DNA of 17,838 bases from Thermococcus sp. (GTDB lineage: Archaea; Methanobacteriota_B; Thermococci; Thermococcales; Thermococcaceae): assembly GCA_026987155.1 (NCBI GenBank), contig JALSNG010000022.1, forward strand, positions 1 to 17,838, in the 5' to 3' direction. Positions within the stretch are counted from its first letter, which is position 1. Every line of letters starts with the position of its first letter. Position numbers and translations under genes: made by a program. The notes below the pieces were generated by a model. It saw only the letters and a program-made list of their open reading frames with translations, ran no database searches and was not told the DNA's origin. Of the stretch, positions 7,157 to 14,285 are shown one piece after another.

Positions 7157-7163
7157 AATTAAA
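7157..7163 (-). promoter_or_regulatory. TATA-like element for pus10
   Basis: On the minus strand this is TTTAATT in the context GGGGTTTAATTGG. It predicts transcription from about 7133, leaving a leader of about 10 bases containing the GGGTGGGAGG site before ATG 7123. It overlaps the promoter region of the divergent gene. Confidence 0.4.
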
Positions 7164-7167
7164 CCCC

Positions 7168-7461
7168 ATGATGACTCGAAGGCAGAGGATAATAAGCCTT
7201 TTGGAGGGAAGGGATTACTCTCCCAGCGAGTTGGCAGTGGCCCTTGGGCTCAGGGGTAGAGGATCGCGGAGGTTGGTTATTGAGGAGCTGAAGGCGATTC
7301 AAAAAGTACTTAAGAGGGAGGGGAAGGTTCTCCGTATCAAACCCGCTGAGTGCAAGAGGTGTGGCTTCGTTTTTCGGCCGGAGATAAACCTCCCCTCTCG
7401 CTGTCCAAAGTGTAAGTCGGAGTGGATTGAAGAACCGCGCTTTAAGATTGAACCGAGGTGA
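7168..7461 (+). CDS. Predicted transcriptional regulator, HTH plus zinc ribbon (COG3357-like)
   Basis: A 97-residue basic protein. Residues 5-55 resemble a winged helix (QRIISLLEGRDYSPSELAVALG, then RLVIEELKAIQKVLKREGKVL). A zinc ribbon follows with Cys62-x2-Cys65 (CKRC) and Cys79-x2-Cys82 (CPKC). This matches the small archaeal family of predicted HTH/Zn-ribbon regulators (COG3357). Its target is unknown. It starts with two consecutive ATG codons (7168 and 7171); the TATA spacing fits a leaderless mRNA at either. It directly precedes gatD, whose GAGGTGA ribosome binding site overlaps this gene's stop, so they form one unit. The tight linkage with gatD might mean autoregulation, but nothing in the sequence proves it. 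Confidence 0.83.
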   Translation: MMTRRQRIISLLEGRDYSPSELAVALGLRGRGSRRLVIEELKAIQKVLKREGKVLRIKPAECKRCGFVFRPEINLPSRCPKCKSEWIEEPRFKIEPR

Positions 7462-7466
7462 AGTCC

Positions 7467-8783
7467 ATGCGAAAGGTGGAGGAGTTTATGAGGACCCGAG
7501 GTCTTGAAGTGGGGGACCTGGTCAGAATAACAAAGGTCGAGGGGAATGGGAGGATCTACCTTGAGGGGCTGGTAATGCCCCCCTACGAGCTCTCCCCCGG
7601 CGAAACCCTGACTATAAAACTGGACAACGGCTACAACGTCGGAATACTCATTGACGCCATCGAGAGTGTGGAGGTACTAAGGAAAGGTGGGGAAAGGGAT
7701 AGAGCGAGTTTCCGAGAAGTTTTGCCCAAGAGAAAGGGGCTCCCAAACGTCACAATCCTCGGAACTGGTGGGACGATAGCGAGCAGGATTGACTACAAAA
7801 CTGGAGCAGTTCATCCTGCCTTTACGGCGGAAGAGCTGGCAAAGGCAGTTCCAGAGGTATTCGAAATAGCCAATCTGACTCCAAAGTTGATTATGAACAT
7901 TCTCAGTGAGGATATGAAGCCAACTTACTGGATCAAGATAGCGAAGGAAGTGGCAAAGGCCCTGAATGGGGGCGAGGATGGTGTTGTGATAGCCCATGGG
8001 ACTGATACAATGGGATACAGTGCCGCGGCCCTAAGTTTTCTCCTCAGAGGTTTGAATAAACCGGTTGTTCTCGTTGGTGCTCAGAGGAGCTCCGACAGGC
8101 CGAGCAGCGACTCGGCTATGAACCTAACCTGTGCCGTAAAGATGGCAACCAGCGACGTTGCCGAGGTCATGGTGGTTATGCACGGCGAAACCGGCGACAC
8201 CTACTGCCTTGCCCACCGCGGAACCAAGGTCCGGAAGATGCACACGAGCAGGAGGGATGCCTTCAGGAGCATAAACGACGTCCCAATAGCCAAAATATGG
8301 AAGGAAGAAATAGAGTTTCTCAGGAGTGACTACAGAAAAAGGAGAGAGGGAGAAGTGATCGTCGATGACAAGATGGAAGAAAAGGTGGCGATTCTCAAAA
8401 TATATCCGGGAATAAGCGGTGAGCTCCTCGACTTCCTTGTGGAGGCGGGTTATAAAGGTGTGGTTATCGAGGGAACCGGCCTTGGCCACGTTCCCCAGGA
8501 GTTCATACCCCACGTTCAAAGGGCCGTTGAGGAAGGTGTCGCAGTCTGTGTAACGAGCCAGTGCCTCTACGGTAGGGTTAACCTCAACGTCTACTCCAAT
8601 GGAAGGAAGCTCCTTAAGGCTGGAGCCATTCCCTGTGAGGACATGCTTCCGGAGACGGCCTATGTAAAGCTGATGTGGGTTCTCGGCCACACCAATGATC
8701 TCGAAGAGGTTAGAAGGATGATGCTAACCAACTACGCGGGAGAGATAACACCATATACGAGGCCTGATGTATATTTAAGGTGA
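7467..8783 (+). CDS. gatD: Glutamyl-tRNA(Gln) amidotransferase subunit D
   Basis: A 438-residue protein, the normal length for archaeal GatD. It releases ammonia from an amide donor for GatE, which amidates Glu-tRNA(Gln). Residues 1-75 form the small N-terminal beta domain (GLEVGDLVRITKVEGNGRIYLEG). Residues 92 onward are an L-asparaginase-like domain: TILGTGGTIAS (96-106, nucleophile candidate Thr103), AHGTDTMGYSA (176-186, with Thr179 and Asp180), GAQRSSDRPSSD, and a Lys in KVRKMHT (about 254-260). Starts: GTG 7458 would overlap the previous stop as GTGA, but GAGGTGA at 7455-7461 is ideally spaced for ATG 7467, chosen here. The stop is followed by AAGGTGAT. GatE is encoded 271 bp downstream, separated by a small gene. 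Confidence 0.96.
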   Translation: MRKVEEFMRTRGLEVGDLVRITKVEGNGRIYLEGLVMPPYELSPGETLTIKLDNGYNVGILIDAIESVEVLRKGGERDRASFREVLPKRKGLPNVTILGTGGTIASRIDYKTGAVHPAFTAEELAKAVPEVFEIANLTPKLIMNILSEDMKPTYWIKIAKEVAKALNGGEDGVVIAHGTDTMGYSAAALSFLLRGLNKPVVLVGAQRSSDRPSSDSAMNLTCAVKMATSDVAEVMVVMHGETGDTYCLAHRGTKVRKMHTSRRDAFRSINDVPIAKIWKEEIEFLRSDYRKRREGEVIVDDKMEEKVAILKIYPGISGELLDFLVEAGYKGVVIEGTGLGHVPQEFIPHVQRAVEEGVAVCVTSQCLYGRVNLNVYSNGRKLLKAGAIPCEDMLPETAYVKLMWVLGHTNDLEEVRRMMLTNYAGEITPYTRPDVYLR

Positions 8784-8842
8784 TCGAAAAAATGGATGTA
8801 CATCTGTCATTATTATGCTCAAAGTCGTACTCAGGCGATAAG

Positions 8843-8850
8843 TATATAAA
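8843..8850 (+). promoter_or_regulatory. TATA box upstream of the DUF104-gatE unit
   Basis: TATATAAA is a strong archaeal TATA element. It predicts transcription from about 8870. That would exclude the AGGAGGTG (8850-8857) and ATG 8866 immediately downstream from the mRNA, leaving AGGGGTGAT (8896-8904) and ATG 8909 as the first usable initiation site. Confidence 0.5.
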
Positions 8851-8908
8851 GGAGGTGTGAAGGATATGTCACCTGAAGATCGTGCTTTCAACACCAGGGG
8901 TGATATAA

Positions 8909-9058
8909 ATGGTGAAGGCGGTATACGAGGGCGGCATTCTAAAGCCCCTCGAGGAAGTTCCCCTTCAGGAGGGGGTAGAGGTCGAAGTAATAGTGAGGGA
9001 ACTCCCCAAGCAGCAGGTAGTGGACGAATGGGAGCTTCTGGAGCACTGGGGAGAGTGA
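8909..9058 (+). CDS. DUF104 (AF2212-like) antitoxin-like small protein
   Basis: A 49-residue protein that is easily missed because of its size. Its N-terminus, MVKAVYEGGILKPLEEVPL followed by QEGVEVEVIV, is the signature of the DUF104 / AF2212-like family: small beta-rich proteins usually acting as antitoxins beside VapC-type PIN toxins. Initiation support is excellent: AGGGGTGAT at 8896-8904 is four bases before ATG 8909. The stop TGA (9056-9058) overlaps the GTG start of gatE as GTGA, so the two are translationally coupled. The protein is somewhat short for the family, with a Trp/Glu-rich tail (VDEWELLEHWGE). No PIN toxin gene is adjacent; gatE occupies that position. It may be an orphan antitoxin, a remnant, or a protein recruited to another job. 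Confidence 0.8.
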   Translation: MVKAVYEGGILKPLEEVPLQEGVEVEVIVRELPKQQVVDEWELLEHWGE

Positions 9059-10929
9059 ATTATGAAGAGATCGGCCTGATGGTGGGCCTGGAGATCCACC
9101 GTCAGCTCGACACTTTTAAACTCTTTTCTCCGGTTCCAAGCGAGCTGACCGAAAAGGTGGACTTTACTTTTGAGAGACGTTTAAGACCCACGATGAGCGA
9201 GCTCGGAGAGATAGATCCCGCAGCTTTGGAGGAGTTCAAGAAGGGTAAAAAGTACGTCTACGAGGGCAACTATGAGCTGAGTGACTTGGTCTACATGGAT
9301 GAGGAGCCACCGAGGGGGCCGGACAGAGAAGCTTTAGAGGCTGCCCTTCAAATCGCTTATCTCCTCAAAGCTACCCCCGTTGATGAAGTCCACTTCATGC
9401 GTAAGATAGTCATAGACGGTTCCAACGTTTCCGGCTTCCAGAGGACTGCAATAATAGCCATGAACGGAAAAGTCGATACTCCCTGGGGAAGCGTCGGAAT
9501 ACCAACGATATGCCTGGAGGAGGACGCGTGTCGCATCGTTGAGAGAAGGGAGAAGGAAGTAATCTACCGTATCGACCGCCTTGGAATTCCCTTAGTTGAG
9601 ATAAGCACAACCCCGGACATACACCACCCCGAGCAGGCGAAGGTGGTCGCCAAGTACATAGGCGACGCGCTCAGGGCTACTAAAAAGGTCAAGCGCGGTC
9701 TTGGAACCATCAGGCAGGACCTGAACGTCTCCATCAGGGGAGGAGCCAGGGTCGAAATCAAAGGTGTCCAGGAGCTCGACATGATTCCACTCATCATCGA
9801 GAGGGAAGTTGAGAGACAGCTCAATCTTCTCAAAATCCGGGATGAGCTTCGGGAGAGAGGCGTTAAACCAAACGACATCAGGGAGGAGTTCTACGACGTT
9901 ACCGAGATTTTCCGGGACACGGGCTCAAAGATAATAGCGAGAACACTCAAGAAGGGTGGAAAGGTTCTGGCAATAAAGCTCCCCAAGTTCCGCGGACTTA
10001 TAGGTAAGGAGATTCAGCCCGGAAGGCGGCTTGGAACGGAGATGGCCGACAGGGCCAAGAAGTACGTGAAGGGCATATTCCACATTGATGAACTGCCGAA
10101 CTATGGAATTAGAGAGGAAGAGGTCGAGGCCGTCGTCGAAAGGCTCGGACTCGGCAAAGAGGATGCGTTCGTTCTCGTTGCTTCTGAGGAGGAGACTGCA
10201 AAGAAAGCCCTCCGCGAGGTTCTTAAGAGGGCAAGGGAAGCCATCGAGGGCGTTCCTGAGGAGACAAGGAGAGCATTGCCCGATGGCAACACCCAGTACA
10301 TGCGCCCGCTCCCCGGTAAGGCGAGGATGTATCCCGAAACGGACATACCTCCAATTTTTATTTCACCTGAGGAGAAGGAGATGATTAAGTCCAGCCTGCC
10401 AGAGCTGCCGCAGGAACGCGTTGAGCGCTATGTCCGGGAGTATAAAATCGACAAAAGCTTAGCAGAAACCCTGGTGAACGACGAGCGCGATGAGCTCTTC
10501 GAGGAGCTTGTGGAAAAGGGAGTCAAGCCTTCACTGGTCGCTTCAGTCCTCGTGGTGGTTCTCAAGGGGCTCAAAAAGGAGGTGCCCATTGAGAACATAA
10601 CCGATAATCACATCAGAGAGGCCTTTGAGCTTTACCTTGACGGGAAGATAGCAAAGGAAGCCTTCGAGGAGATATTCAAGGAACTGGCTAAGAGACCCGA
10701 GAAGAGTGCCGCCCAGGTGGCGGAGGAGAAGGGCCTCACCCTTCTCAGCGAGGAAGAGGTCGAGAGAATAATAGAGGAGGTAATCCAAGCGAACATCGAG
10801 GTAATCAAGGCCAAAGGGATGGGAGCGATGGGCATGATCATGGGGCGTGCGATGGCAAAGCTCCGCGGAAGAGCGGATGGGAAGCTCGTCAGCTCGCTCG
10901 TGAGGAAGAAGATCCAGGAGCTGAGCTGA
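9055..10929 (+). CDS. gatE: Glutamyl-tRNA(Gln) amidotransferase subunit E
   Basis: A 624-residue GatB-family protein that, with GatD, phosphorylates and amidates Glu-tRNA(Gln). Residues 5-20 carry the family start IGLMVGLEIHRQLDT, then RRLRPTMSE (41-49), MDEEPPRGP (81-89), DGSNVSGFQRT (121-131) and RQDLNVSIRGG...EIKGVQEL (220-241). An AspRS-like insertion typical of GatE occupies roughly 270-410, and a helical GatB/YqeY-type tail ends in KLVSSLVRKKIQEL. The same frame is open back to 8857, but that 66-residue extension is a Gly/Ser/Arg-rich out-of-frame reading of the DUF104 gene. GatE homologues begin at (M/V)NYEE, matching GTG 9055, which has GGGGAG just upstream and overlaps the DUF104 stop. 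Confidence 0.95.
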   Translation: MNYEEIGLMVGLEIHRQLDTFKLFSPVPSELTEKVDFTFERRLRPTMSELGEIDPAALEEFKKGKKYVYEGNYELSDLVYMDEEPPRGPDREALEAALQIAYLLKATPVDEVHFMRKIVIDGSNVSGFQRTAIIAMNGKVDTPWGSVGIPTICLEEDACRIVERREKEVIYRIDRLGIPLVEISTTPDIHHPEQAKVVAKYIGDALRATKKVKRGLGTIRQDLNVSIRGGARVEIKGVQELDMIPLIIEREVERQLNLLKIRDELRERGVKPNDIREEFYDVTEIFRDTGSKIIARTLKKGGKVLAIKLPKFRGLIGKEIQPGRRLGTEMADRAKKYVKGIFHIDELPNYGIREEEVEAVVERLGLGKEDAFVLVASEEETAKKALREVLKRAREAIEGVPEETRRALPDGNTQYMRPLPGKARMYPETDIPPIFISPEEKEMIKSSLPELPQERVERYVREYKIDKSLAETLVNDERDELFEELVEKGVKPSLVASVLVVVLKGLKKEVPIENITDNHIREAFELYLDGKIAKEAFEEIFKELAKRPEKSAAQVAEEKGLTLLSEEEVERIIEEVIQANIEVIKAKGMGAMGMIMGRAMAKLRGRADGKLVSSLVRKKIQELS

Positions 10930-10947
10930 GGGTTAAGTTTTTAACCC
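10930..10947. promoter_or_regulatory. Perfect palindrome right after gatE: terminator and/or TATA element
   Basis: GGGTTAA-GTTT-TTAACCC forms 7-bp arms with a 4-base loop, beginning one base after the gatE stop. It could act as a transcript-end hairpin, as a protein-binding site, or as the TATA region (GTTTTTAA) of the next gene, since its centre is about 28-37 bases before the candidate starts at GTG 10967 and ATG 10976. Confidence 0.4.
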
Positions 10948-10975
10948 CCTTTCCTTACTTCCTCTTGTGGGAATC

Positions 10976-11494
10976 ATGGGGCGGAAGATCAAAGTCGTCT
11001 ACTATCTCTACGAGGTTAAAGACGAGCCCCTCGGAAACTACGCGAAGGCCGTTGAATCAAAACTCGGCCGCTTCGTCCGGCTGGTGAATCCGGACGAGTA
11101 CACCCTCATGACGAATTTCAAAAGCGTCCTTGGGGCCTCAGAGAAGGGCTATGTGATTGAGATTAGAAACGACCTCAACAGATGGTTCTACCTGGCGAAG
11201 GGTGTGGATGGTCTGGAAAAGCCCAAAGCGGCTTACGAATATGTGATTGGGAAGGAAGAGGCACTTGAAGTGGTGTTCCGAGAGATAGCGGAAGGGCCAG
11301 CACACGGGAAGCTCGGCGTGGATAAATTCTCCGCAGTGTTGCAGCTCTTGCTCTGGGGAGGATTCCTCTTCCTGAGCTATCTGGGCTACAAAAACGATGA
11401 GCTGGAGTGGATCAACGGCTTCCTGCCCCTCGTGCTGCTCGTATCAGGCCTCATAGAGGGGTTCAGGAGGGGATACAAGAAGAGGAAAAAGTGA
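10976..11494 (+). CDS. Membrane protein of unknown function, paralogue A of a tandem pair
   Basis: A 172-residue protein with a soluble N-terminal part (about 1-110) and two predicted membrane helices near 118-137 and 146-162, ending in a strongly basic tail (RRGYKKRKK). By the positive-inside rule the tail is cytoplasmic, so with a two-helix hairpin the N-terminal domain would be cytoplasmic too. The soluble part contains FVRLVNPDEYTLM and KGYVIEIRNDLNRWFYLAKG; the next gene has matching segments. No known family was recognised. ATG 10976 is chosen; in-frame GTG 10967 is an alternative that would suit a leaderless mRNA, since TTTTTAA lies about 26 bases before it. It follows gatE after a palindrome. 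Confidence 0.75.
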   Translation: MGRKIKVVYYLYEVKDEPLGNYAKAVESKLGRFVRLVNPDEYTLMTNFKSVLGASEKGYVIEIRNDLNRWFYLAKGVDGLEKPKAAYEYVIGKEEALEVVFREIAEGPAHGKLGVDKFSAVLQLLLWGGFLFLSYLGYKNDELEWINGFLPLVLLVSGLIEGFRRGYKKRKK

Positions 11495-11536
11495 GCACGA
11501 CGATCACCGACCGTCAGAGGAAGGTGTGGTGATGGC

Positions 11537-12187
11537 ATGGCTCTTAAAGCGAAGAGTGAAGGAATGATCGCTGGCTGGATGGGTGGAAAGAGGTGCACCT
11601 ACGCGCTCGTTAGGTGTGAGATTCTCTCCTGCTGCACACAGCAGGTGGAGAAGGCTTTCAAATCCATGGGGCTTGAATTCACCCGTTTGGTCGATCCCGA
11701 TCCGTACCTGCTGGTGTCGTCGGGGGGTAATCTCTACGACCGTGGGAAGTTTCTGATGGTGATAGAACTAACCGATGGGCTAAGTCGCCTTTTTTATCTG
11801 GCCTCTTCGGAGGCGCCAGTGGGCCTCGAAGGAATTCCAACCCCTGAGCTCGTCCTCGCGTTTCGCGTGAAGAGAAAAGAAGGATTCCACTCCCTCCTTG
11901 AGATCATAAGTCGAAAGAAAATCGGTGGTATAAGACACAAACACCGCTCGACACTGAACTTCCTTATGAGTCTTTTGGGAGGTGTGGTTTTTTCATCCTT
12001 GATGGAGTTTGGAAATTACTGGGCTGGTCTTCTCGGCACAATAATTTTTGCCCTAATCCTTTATCTGATACTCGACTATCCGTTCTCACTGCTCTATCTC
12101 AGGGGAGTAGAGGTTATATCAACAGGAGAAGTCCGCACAAAGGTCTTCGTTATTCGACTCGGAACGAAAGGAAAGAAAAAGGGCTAA
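11537..12187 (+). CDS. Membrane protein of unknown function, paralogue B of a tandem pair
   Basis: A 216-residue protein related to the preceding gene. FTRLVDPDPYLLV (48-60) matches FVRLVNPDEYTLM, and FLMVIELTDGLSRLFYLAS (72-90) matches YVIEIRNDLNRWFYLAKG, followed in both by a GLE motif. Two membrane helices lie at about 139-157 and 161-180, but the C-terminus is longer than in paralogue A, with about 35 residues after the second helix and a KGKKKG end. The N-terminus has four cysteines (C20, C27, C32, C33) absent from paralogue A. GGTGA at 11528-11532 is four bases before ATG 11537. No promoter is evident in the 42-bp gap, so co-transcription is likely. The stop overlaps the hmgA stop from the other strand by 4 bp. 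Confidence 0.75.
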   Translation: MALKAKSEGMIAGWMGGKRCTYALVRCEILSCCTQQVEKAFKSMGLEFTRLVDPDPYLLVSSGGNLYDRGKFLMVIELTDGLSRLFYLASSEAPVGLEGIPTPELVLAFRVKRKEGFHSLLEIISRKKIGGIRHKHRSTLNFLMSLLGGVVFSSLMEFGNYWAGLLGTIIFALILYLILDYPFSLLYLRGVEVISTGEVRTKVFVIRLGTKGKKKG

Positions 12188-13404
12188 CGCCCCAGCTCAG
12201 CGTGCGCCTTCGCCAGGTGCTTCGCCGCTATTGCCGCGAGGAGAGAAAGCTCCCCTGCAAGAACCGCCCCAGCCACTATCTCTGCGAACTTCCTGGCGTT
12301 TGTACCTGGAGGGTTTCCACCACCGGCAACGCCCATTATGCTCAGGGCTTCCCTCTGGGTGGGAACGCGCGTTCCTCCGCCAACCGTTCCAATCTCAAGG
12401 CTCGGCATGGTGATGCTTATGTAAAGATCTCCCTCGGGGGTTACCTCCGCGAGGGTTATTCCGTGAGAGCCTTCTGTTATTTGCGCCTCGTCCTGGCCGG
12501 TGGCAAGGAAAATTGCACCGACTATGTTCCCAAAGTGAGCATTGAAGCCATAGGAACCGGCCTGGGCCGAACCGACGAGGTTCTTGCGGTAGTTGACTTC
12601 TGCTATAAGTTCCGGCGTCGTTTTCAGCTTCTTCTCAACTATCTCGCGCGGGATTATCGCTTCAGCTATTACCGTCTTTCCTCTTCCGTTGATAAAGTTC
12701 ATTGCGTTTGGCTTCTTGTCCACGCAGAGGTTGCCCGAGAGGGCGAGGTACTTCACGTCCGGAAAGTGCTCCTCGATGACCTTCATTATCTCCTCGCTCG
12801 CTATCGTTACCATGTTCATGCCCATGGCATCGCCGGTCTCGAACTCGAAGCGCAGGTAGAGGTTGTTGCCGACGATGTAGGGCCTAACCTCCCTTAGTTT
12901 CCCATGCTTAGTGACCTTGCTCACGGCCTTCTCCTGGAGGTAGTCGAGATTAGCCTTTACCCACTCGGCGACTTCTCTTGCTTTCCTGGCATCGGGACAC
13001 TTGAGGAGTGGCGCTCGGGTCATCTTGTCGTCTATTATCGTGGTCTTCACTCCACCCGCCTCTGTCAGGGCGGAGCAACCCCTGTTAACGCTGGCAACAA
13101 GGGCACCCTCGGTGGTGGCGAGGGGAATGTAGAACTCGCCCCTGGCGTATTCCCCGTTGATCTTAAGTGGTCCTGCAACTCCCATCGGTATCTGGACGAC
13201 GCCTATCATGTTCTCGATGTTCTTGCCTATGACCCTCTCGGGATCTATTGAGTAGTGCCCGACGTGCTCGAGATTTATCCCCAATTTTTCTTCGAGGGCC
13301 TTCCTCCTAACCTCCGTGGCGGTTCTCTTGTCCGTGTATTTCTCCACCTGGTGGAGTTTTATTTCGCCACTAACAACGCGTTTAACGAGCTCATTAAACT
13401 CCAT
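12184..13404 (-). CDS. hmgA: 3-hydroxy-3-methylglutaryl-CoA reductase (class I, NADPH type)
   Basis: A 406-residue enzyme reducing HMG-CoA to mevalonate, the committed step towards the isoprenoid ether lipids of archaea. It matches class I: ENMIGVVQIPMGVAGPL (64-80), TTEGALVASVNRG (97-109, catalytic Glu99), the nucleotide motif DAMGMNM (192-198), SGNLCVDKKPNA (223-234, catalytic Lys near 230), GQDEAQ (303-308, Asp305), GTVGGGTRVPTQ (339-350), and the C-terminal catalytic His396 in AAKHLAKAH. It lacks the membrane domain of eukaryotic enzymes, as usual in archaea. ATG 13404 is preceded by GGGGGGAGT. Only 16 bp separate it from the upstream ATPase gene, so they are probably one transcript. Confidence 0.97.
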   Translation of the reverse strand: MEFNELVKRVVSGEIKLHQVEKYTDKRTATEVRRKALEEKLGINLEHVGHYSIDPERVIGKNIENMIGVVQIPMGVAGPLKINGEYARGEFYIPLATTEGALVASVNRGCSALTEAGGVKTTIIDDKMTRAPLLKCPDARKAREVAEWVKANLDYLQEKAVSKVTKHGKLREVRPYIVGNNLYLRFEFETGDAMGMNMVTIASEEIMKVIEEHFPDVKYLALSGNLCVDKKPNAMNFINGRGKTVIAEAIIPREIVEKKLKTTPELIAEVNYRKNLVGSAQAGSYGFNAHFGNIVGAIFLATGQDEAQITEGSHGITLAEVTPEGDLYISITMPSLEIGTVGGGTRVPTQREALSIMGVAGGGNPPGTNARKFAEIVAGAVLAGELSLLAAIAAKHLAKAHAELGR

Positions 13405-13420
13405 GTTACTCCCCCCAAAA

Positions 13421-14164
13421 TCAGCCGAATATCCATTCTTCTAAAACGTTTCCCGTCTCTTTAAATGCCACCGCAGCATCGCTCCACGGAGCGTACGCTA
13501 CAACTGGAATGCCGGCGTTTATGGATTCCGGAACGGTGCTGTCGAAGGGAATCCATCCAAGGACAGGAACCCCAACTTCGTCCTCAATGGTTTTGATGAG
13601 ATCATCAACAACGTTCTCCGCTTCTCTAACCTTGTTTAAAATCACACCAATGTTCAACTTGTATCTGTCTCCAATGGCCTTAAGCTTTTCAATCTCGTTT
13701 CTGACCATGGTTTCAAAGGAGTATATTGGGGACCTTTCGATCTCAACTACTATAAGCTGGTATCCAGCAAGCTCAAACGTTGGAAGTGTATCAAAGGGAA
13801 TCCCAGTGGGTGAATCGATAAAAATGACACCGAACTTGTATTTTATTCTCTCGATGATATCTGTGAGTTTCCTTGGGCTTATCCCAAGGACGTCGTGAAG
13901 CTGACTGCTACCCGGCATCACATGAACGCCGGTCACGGAGTGCCGGTAGATTGCCCACTCGGGGTCGAGGTCCGGGTTTTTAAGAACTGAGTGGAGGGTG
14001 TACTTCACGTTATCGAGGGAGAAATGGAACCCAAGATTTGGAAGATACAGATCCCCGTCTATGGCAAGGACGCGGTATTCTTTTGATGCGAGAACTGAGC
14101 TGAGGTTTGCCGTCGTTGTGGTCTTGCCGGCACCGCCGCGTCCAGTAACAACAATAAGTGCCAT
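13421..14164 (-). CDS. MinD/ParA-like P-loop ATPase
   Basis: A 247-residue protein of the SIMIBI-class MinD/ParA/Mrp family. The deviant Walker A at residues 7-18 reads GRGGAGKTTTT, where Arg9 stands at the place of the family's signature lysine (KGGxGKT). DGDLYLPNLG (36-45) is the switch I-type motif, VIFIDSPTG (113-121) the Walker B/switch II, and ILNKVRE (about 175-181) the nucleotide-base region. No ParB, MinC/E or iron-sulfur carrier motif accompanies it. Archaea carry several MinD-like ATPases of unclear role in positioning or membrane association; this one is placed directly upstream of hmgA. The frame extends to 14281, but a TATA element at 14197-14204 predicts transcription after most of that extension, and GGGGGG lies upstream of ATG 14164. 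Confidence 0.85.
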   Translation of the reverse strand: MALIVVTGRGGAGKTTTTANLSSVLASKEYRVLAIDGDLYLPNLGFHFSLDNVKYTLHSVLKNPDLDPEWAIYRHSVTGVHVMPGSSQLHDVLGISPRKLTDIIERIKYKFGVIFIDSPTGIPFDTLPTFELAGYQLIVVEIERSPIYSFETMVRNEIEKLKAIGDRYKLNIGVILNKVREAENVVDDLIKTIEDEVGVPVLGWIPFDSTVPESINAGIPVVAYAPWSDAAVAFKETGNVLEEWIFG

Positions 14165-14196
14165 GATATGCCCCCCTCTGAAGATTGACATTGGGT

Positions 14197-14204
14197 AATA
14201 TAAG
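14197..14204 (-). promoter_or_regulatory. TATA box for the MinD/ParA-like gene and hmgA
   Basis: On the minus strand GGCTTATATTACCC contains TTATATTA. It predicts transcription from about 14174, leaving a leader of about 10 bases with a G-rich ribosome binding site before ATG 14164. Confidence 0.5.
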
Positions 14205-14285
14205 CCTTCCGATTTTTTGTTGATTCCATTTTTAACCCCGATGAATGGGGCTTTATTTCTTCGCAGGTTCTTTCCCCGCAAAAGG

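Noticed and set aside
7168..7174. ATGATGA resembling the C box of a C/D sRNA
   Set aside because: It is simply the double ATG start of the HTH/zinc-ribbon gene; no D box (CTGA) or C'/D' pair is found at the needed distance.
8124..8690. 188-codon open frame opposite gatD
   Set aside because: It is an antisense shadow of gatD without a promoter or ribosome binding site.
8857..9054. N-terminal extension of GatE
   Set aside because: It is the DUF104 gene in another frame, low-complexity, and absent from the known GatE fold; GTG 9055 is the start.
12202..12897. 231-codon open frame opposite hmgA
   Set aside because: It is an antisense shadow of hmgA without initiation signals.
14165..14281. Longer N-terminus of the MinD/ParA-like protein
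   Set aside because: Much of it precedes the predicted transcription start, it overlaps the tdh promoter region, and P-loop ATPases of this family begin right before the Walker A.
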